Shown here one piece after another: positions 60,393 through 64,000 of a stretch of 64,000 nt of DNA. Source of the DNA: Ruegeria atlantica (GTDB lineage Bacteria > Pseudomonadota > Alphaproteobacteria > Rhodobacterales > Rhodobacteraceae). A program made the translations under genes and the position numbers. The DNA lies in the NCBI RefSeq assembly GCF_013032455.1, contig NZ_WQCF01000002.1, positions 62,001-126,000 on the forward strand, written 5' to 3'. Numbering within the stretch: the first letter of the stretch is position 1; the number at the start of each line of letters is the position of its first letter. The notes under the pieces are model-generated. The model did no database searches. It was not told the origin of the DNA and saw only the letters and a program-made list of their open reading frames with translations.

Positions 60393-61233
60393 CCCTCGAT
60401 GCCCGTATCGGTTTCAATGCGTAAAATTCCAGCATGCTGGGCCACTGCGGGCCTGTCACCAGGTCGATCACCACGTCCACCGACATCTTGCCCAGCGTCG
60501 CAACCAGATCGGCATTGCGGTCGATCACCTCGTCCGCGCCAAGGGCGCGCACTTCATCAGCCTTTGAGGCTGACGATATAGCGATCACATAGGCCCCGCG
60601 CCGCTTACAAAATAAACCGCGGCTGAACCGACGCCGCCCTAGGCACCGGTCACCAGCACGCGCTCGGCCCTAACAGACGCGCGATGCAGCATGTTTTCCG
60701 CCGTCAAATAGGCGGCAGGGGACAGATGCAAGCTCCGCATCTGTCCAGTCGCAATTGATCGCATGGGTGAACTCGGACTTGGCCACAGTGTATTGCGCGA
60801 AACTACCGTCGTATTCCGACCCGAATGTGATGCACGAGAACGGCTCGGCCTCGCGGTGGGGCTGGATGGTCTGAACCAGCACCCGCTCACCGATGCGGGT
60901 AGGGTCGAGGCCTTTGCCAACGGCCTCGATGTAGCCACAGGCATCGGCACCCTGAATGCGCGGGAAGGTCAGCGGGATACCTGACCAACTGGCATCGTCA
61001 TTGTCTACCATTTCGAACCCATCGGCCCCGCCGGCTTCAGGATCGGCAGTGACCGCTTTGGAGTACCAACCGATCCGAGTGTTGATATCGGTGTTTTTGA
61101 TCGCGGCGACGGTCACGCGGATGAGAACCTCGCCCTCGCCGGGGATCGGTACCGGAATGTCGGTGCGGTATTCCAGTTTCTCAATCCCGCCGTGGCCCGT
61201 TAGTTGGACCCCGGCCATGTGTTCGATCGGCAT
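60393..61233 (-). pseudogene. Broken zinc-type alcohol dehydrogenase / quinone reductase gene
   Basis: The N-terminal part (MAGVQLTGHGGIEKLEYRTDIPVPIPGEGEVLIRVTVAAIKNTDINTRIGWY…) is an MDR-family start from the ATG at 61233. It loses frame near 60720, has a TAG (60641-60639) where the family has Ser in VTGASGGVGSAA, shifts again near 60610, and then reads AISSASKADEVRALGADEVIDRNADLVATLGKMSVDVVIDLVTGPQWPSMLEF before ending at the join with the enolase-superfamily remnant. At least three lesions plus loss of the last quarter make it non-functional. Confidence 0.85.
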
Positions 61234-61250
61234 TATGCGCAACCTATCCT

Positions 61251-62249
61251 TTACACTGCTTCTTTCAGATGGGCGTAGCTGGCTGCGAAGCGACCAAACT
61301 TGTGAGCGCCACATGTGACACTGCCATAGCGGCGCGGGTTGTCCTCTGAGATGCACGAAGAAAGAGGCTCGAAAACGGCATCATAGTCGGCATCAATGAA
61401 AAACGGAATCGAGTAGCGCTCACGACCCGACGTGTTGATGACACGGTGCATGTTGGCCAGGTAAACGTCATTCGTCAGACGCTGGATCAGATCCCCGATA
61501 TTGATTACGAACGTTCCTGGGATTGGCGACCCTTCTACCCAGTCACCTTCGCGATTCATGACCTGAAGGCCACCGACATCATCCTGAGCCAGAATGGTCA
61601 GGTTGCCGTAATCAGTGTGCGCGCCGATGCCGATGATCTTTTCGTCCACCACTCCTTTTTGTGACGGATAGTGCAGCAGGCGTTGGATGCTGATCGGGTT
61701 CTGCATCAGACTTTGGAAATGGTGTTCCGGCAGGTTCAGGCTCAGTGCGATGCCGCCAAGCAGCTGTTTGGATAGTGTGACCATCTTCTGATGATAGCCG
61801 TAGACCAACTCTTTGAACTCCGGCAACACAGAGGGCCACTGGTTCGGGCCGAAAAACGGCCCTTCTATTGCGTTGCGCTCGGTGCCGATGTCAAAGCACT
61901 CTTTCAGGTCCTTGGTTTTAGTCGGGTCGGTGTTCTCTCCAAAGGGCTCGATATAGCCGCGCAAAGCCACGTCCGAGTTGCTCACATGCAGCTTCATCTT
62001 GTCTTCCATCGGCAGATCAAAGAAGCGGCGGGTCACGTCAAAAACTTGATCAACGAAGCTCTGCGTGATGCCGTGGTTTTTTACATACATGAAGCCAGCA
62101 TTCGACAGCGCCCAGCGGATTTCCTTCGCCACTTGCTGTTTGTCGCTGCCGTCTAGCAGCGGCGCGATGTCGATCACCGGTAGTCTGTCAAAGGATTCAC
62201 GCTTGGCGCGCAGTTTGTCATCCAATTGAGCGAGGAGATCTTGTGCCAT
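61251..62249 (-). CDS. 2-oxoglutarate/Fe(II)-type oxygenase (isopenicillin-N-synthase-like)
   Basis: This 332-residue protein has the DIOX N-terminal segment (LPVIDIAPLLDGSDKQQVAKEIRWALSNAGFMYVKNHGI) and the 2OG-Fe(II) core with His-x-Asp in IGAHTDYGNLTILAQDDVGGLQV near residue 205, the distal His in ANMHRVINTSGRERYSIPFFIDADYD near 265, and the Arg-x-Ser of RERYSIPFF that binds 2-oxoglutarate. It hydroxylates or demethylates a small molecule. The ATG at 62249 has a weak purine-rich site; a start at 62267 is possible. It precedes the two broken genes in the same direction and may be the surviving member of that operon. Confidence 0.9.
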   Translation of the reverse strand: MAQDLLAQLDDKLRAKRESFDRLPVIDIAPLLDGSDKQQVAKEIRWALSNAGFMYVKNHGITQSFVDQVFDVTRRFFDLPMEDKMKLHVSNSDVALRGYIEPFGENTDPTKTKDLKECFDIGTERNAIEGPFFGPNQWPSVLPEFKELVYGYHQKMVTLSKQLLGGIALSLNLPEHHFQSLMQNPISIQRLLHYPSQKGVVDEKIIGIGAHTDYGNLTILAQDDVGGLQVMNREGDWVEGSPIPGTFVINIGDLIQRLTNDVYLANMHRVINTSGRERYSIPFFIDADYDAVFEPLSSCISEDNPRRYGSVTCGAHKFGRFAASYAHLKEAV

Positions 62250-62291
62250 TGGGGTTCTCTTTTCCATCCTGAGAAAGGCCTGATTGCGCAC

Positions 62292-62920
62292 GCTAAACTG
62301 ACAGGGAGCGATTGTTTTTCAACATTCTAAAAATTCGAAGAGGCATGAAGGTGATTCATCTTAAAGATTTTAGTTTCGCAATTTACTGCAGCATTTTGTT
62401 GGTTTCTGCCTAATACGGGTGAAATCAGCTCGTGACATATGCTTGATGAACGTACAATCTCCCCACTGAATTTTGTCGCTTGGCGCCGACGACCTCAGCG
62501 ACCGGGTCTGCGAAGAAGTCGGATTTGAGGGTAAGTGTCTTTACGTTATCTTCCGGCGCTTCAAGAAATGCTGATACTCGTATCTGAAGCTGCTTGAGTG
62601 GCGGCATTCCAATCGTCCAATGCCAGGAGCTTGTGATTTCGGACTGTTAGGGCCGCACTACGACAGCGGGGGCGCGGAAGCTATTTCGTATGACTGAATG
62701 GGTGGCCAGGAAGCCGCCATTCACGGCATTTTGTGCGAACGCCCGCTTTGCCTTTATCAGTGGTGTTTCCAATAGGACTTACCCTGGGCAAATTGATCCT
62801 AACGGTGGCGGCCAGACGCCAGCAATAATCTTCTGCTGTTCCAGCCAGGCCCGGAAACGTTCCCATCTATATCAAGATTATCTTTGAACGTCGTCACGAT
62901 CATCTTTCTTTGGCTCTTTG
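62292..62920. other. Intergenic region of about 630 bases
   Basis: I see no supported gene. The first 120 bases are AT-rich (promoter side of the oxygenase gene). Short frames on both strands around 62680-62890 have no ribosome site and no recognisable motif and may be debris. Confidence 0.5.
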
Positions 62921-63670
62921 CTACCTTACCGCGCGGTTCATCCCGCCGTCGGACAGTATACTCTGACCATTGATATACCTGGCTCCATCGCTGGCGAGGA
63001 ACACGCAGGCTTGCCCAATTTCTTCGAAGGTTGCGGGTCGCTGAGCGGGGATTTCCCGGCGGGCCTGTTCTGACAGGTTAACGTTCTCACAGAATCCGGG
63101 CAGCAGGTTGTTCATGCGAATGTTATGCCGTGCATAGCGATCACCATAAAGTTTTGAGAAACTGTGCAGAGCACCGCGCAACATGCTCATGGGATAGGGT
63201 GCTCGCGGTTCGATTGTATTCATGGACGAGATATTTACGAACGCACCGCCGCCTTGTTCGATCAGAATAGGCGTGACGATGCGTGCAATCTTCACAACGT
63301 TAAGCACATACATGTCCAGACTTTCGTGCCACAACTCATCGCTGAGTTCCAAAAGCGGGCCATCAAAGTCAGGATCGAAACCGACAGTTTTAATGGCTTC
63401 CGGTACTGTACCCCCATGCCCCATATTGCTGACGATTGCATCAATACGTCCGTACTTGCTCATGGTGTCGTCGATCATCGCTTGCAAATCATCGACATCC
63501 AGCACCGAGCCTCGGCGGCCAATGCCCCCAAGCTCCTCTGCCAATTCAACCGAGCGATTGGATGGGGACATCAGTGAGACCTTGTAGCCTGCCTTTGCCA
63601 TTTCAATGGCGCAGCCCCGGCCAATGCCTTGTCCGGTCCCTGTCATCAGCGCGACTTTGGTATCGGGCAT
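62921..63670 (-). CDS. Short-chain dehydrogenase/reductase with atypical active site
   Basis: This 249-residue classical SDR has cofactor motif ALMTGTGQGIGRGCAIEMAKAG near residue 8, DVDDLQ near 58, SNMGHGG (in place of NNAG) near 82, ISSMNTIEP near 148, and C-terminal LPGF…ILSDGGM. The active-site stretch reads APYPMSMLRGALHSFSKLYGDRYA: the Tyr is present, but the Lys four residues later is Met. The usual Tyr-x-x-x-Lys is therefore broken, so catalysis may be changed or lost. It diverges from a LysR gene. Confidence 0.87.
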   Translation of the reverse strand: MPDTKVALMTGTGQGIGRGCAIEMAKAGYKVSLMSPSNRSVELAEELGGIGRRGSVLDVDDLQAMIDDTMSKYGRIDAIVSNMGHGGTVPEAIKTVGFDPDFDGPLLELSDELWHESLDMYVLNVVKIARIVTPILIEQGGGAFVNISSMNTIEPRAPYPMSMLRGALHSFSKLYGDRYARHNIRMNNLLPGFCENVNLSEQARREIPAQRPATFEEIGQACVFLASDGARYINGQSILSDGGMNRAVR

Positions 63671-63786
63671 GGTATGTCCTTTCTTTGGGCAGATGATGTG
63701 AGGTTTTCTGGGTTGAATTCAGGGTAGCCCTAGTAAACCGGCAGTTCCTATCGAGTTTTTTGAACATTGCTGTTAGATTTTCTCAT

Positions 63787-64000
63787 ATGGCGGAAAACCT
63801 CAGACACCTTCGTGCCCTTCAGGCATTTGACGAAACCGCAACCCATTCCAGCCTGACCAAGGCAGCGGATGTTCTGAACGTCACCCACGGGGCGATCAGC
63901 CGGCAAATCAAGTTGCTGGAACTGCATCTTGGCGTGACGCTTTTTCACCGCCGCCCAAATGGCGTGGAACTGACCCAAGCCGGGGAACGCCTGTATCAGT
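63787..64000 (+). CDS. LysR-family regulator, N-terminal part (runs off the window)
   Basis: The 71 visible residues (MAENLRHLRALQAFDETATHSSLTKAADVLNVTHGAISRQIKLLELHLGVTLFHRR…ERLYQ) are a complete LysR helix-turn-helix and the start of the linker helix. The ATG lies about 115 bases from the divergent SDR gene, which it probably controls. The rest lies beyond the window edge. Confidence 0.9.
   Translation, partial: MAENLRHLRALQAFDETATHSSLTKAADVLNVTHGAISRQIKLLELHLGVTLFHRRPNGVELTQAGERLYQ

Overview
The window looks like chromosome from a marine alphaproteobacterium of the Roseobacter group (Rhodobacterales). The evidence is a conserved block running murA, DUF2948, hisD, UPF0262, low-molecular-weight phosphatase family, infA, maf, ribonuclease E/G, yacG and tRNA-Phe, together with several betaine and sugar catabolism genes typical of that group. 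This is inferred from gene content and order; no database was searched.

Layout. (1) 1-8166 is a mobile island lying against the 3' end of a tRNA-Thr(GGT) gene. It carries a tyrosine integrase, a small serine recombinase followed by a degenerate tandem repeat array, a BRO-N-like protein, a ribbon-helix-helix-like protein, a stand-alone RNase HI, and a two-gene unit made of a proteasome-like N-terminal-nucleophile hydrolase and a 64-residue partner. Its left end lies outside the window. (2) 8325-19130 is core chromosome, interrupted by a broken glycosyltransferase gene and a few accessory genes. (3) 19131-49565 is a candidate 30-kb integrated element: the last 17 bp of tRNA-Phe are repeated exactly at 49549-49565. 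It starts with an IS21-family insertion, ends with a primase/helicase gene next to an iteron-like repeat cluster, and carries a large catabolic cluster (21859-40791) plus a metallo-beta-lactamase/CobW operon. (4) 50288-64000 holds a Kdo-transferase-like gene and a betaine-type demethylation operon (dimethylglycine-dehydrogenase-like, MttB-like, Ldh2-like and DadA-like), followed by a decayed enolase-superfamily/alcohol dehydrogenase pair, a 2-oxoglutarate-type oxygenase, an SDR and the start of a LysR gene.

The catabolic cluster works as one regulon. Three intergenic regions about 4 to 9 kb apart share two near-identical operator words (TTGCGAAATTGT and TGCGTCAGAYTGCGCA). One of them sits directly upstream of an XRE regulator divergent from a glucose-type ABC transporter. 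The genes behind these operators (ABC importer, two GMC oxidoreductases, a sugar isomerase/epimerase-type TIM barrel, a Gfo/Idh/MocA dehydrogenase, an odd GH3 hydrolase, a thiamine-diphosphate enzyme, an HpsN-type dehydrogenase, an aspartase-like lyase and an unknown cupin-like protein) suggest uptake and oxidative breakdown of an unusual sugar, glycoside or sugar-like compound. I cannot name the substrate.

The strongest candidates for something undescribed are the proteasome-like hydrolase with its small partner in the tRNA-Thr island, the repeat array beside the serine recombinase, and the XRE-controlled catabolic regulon.
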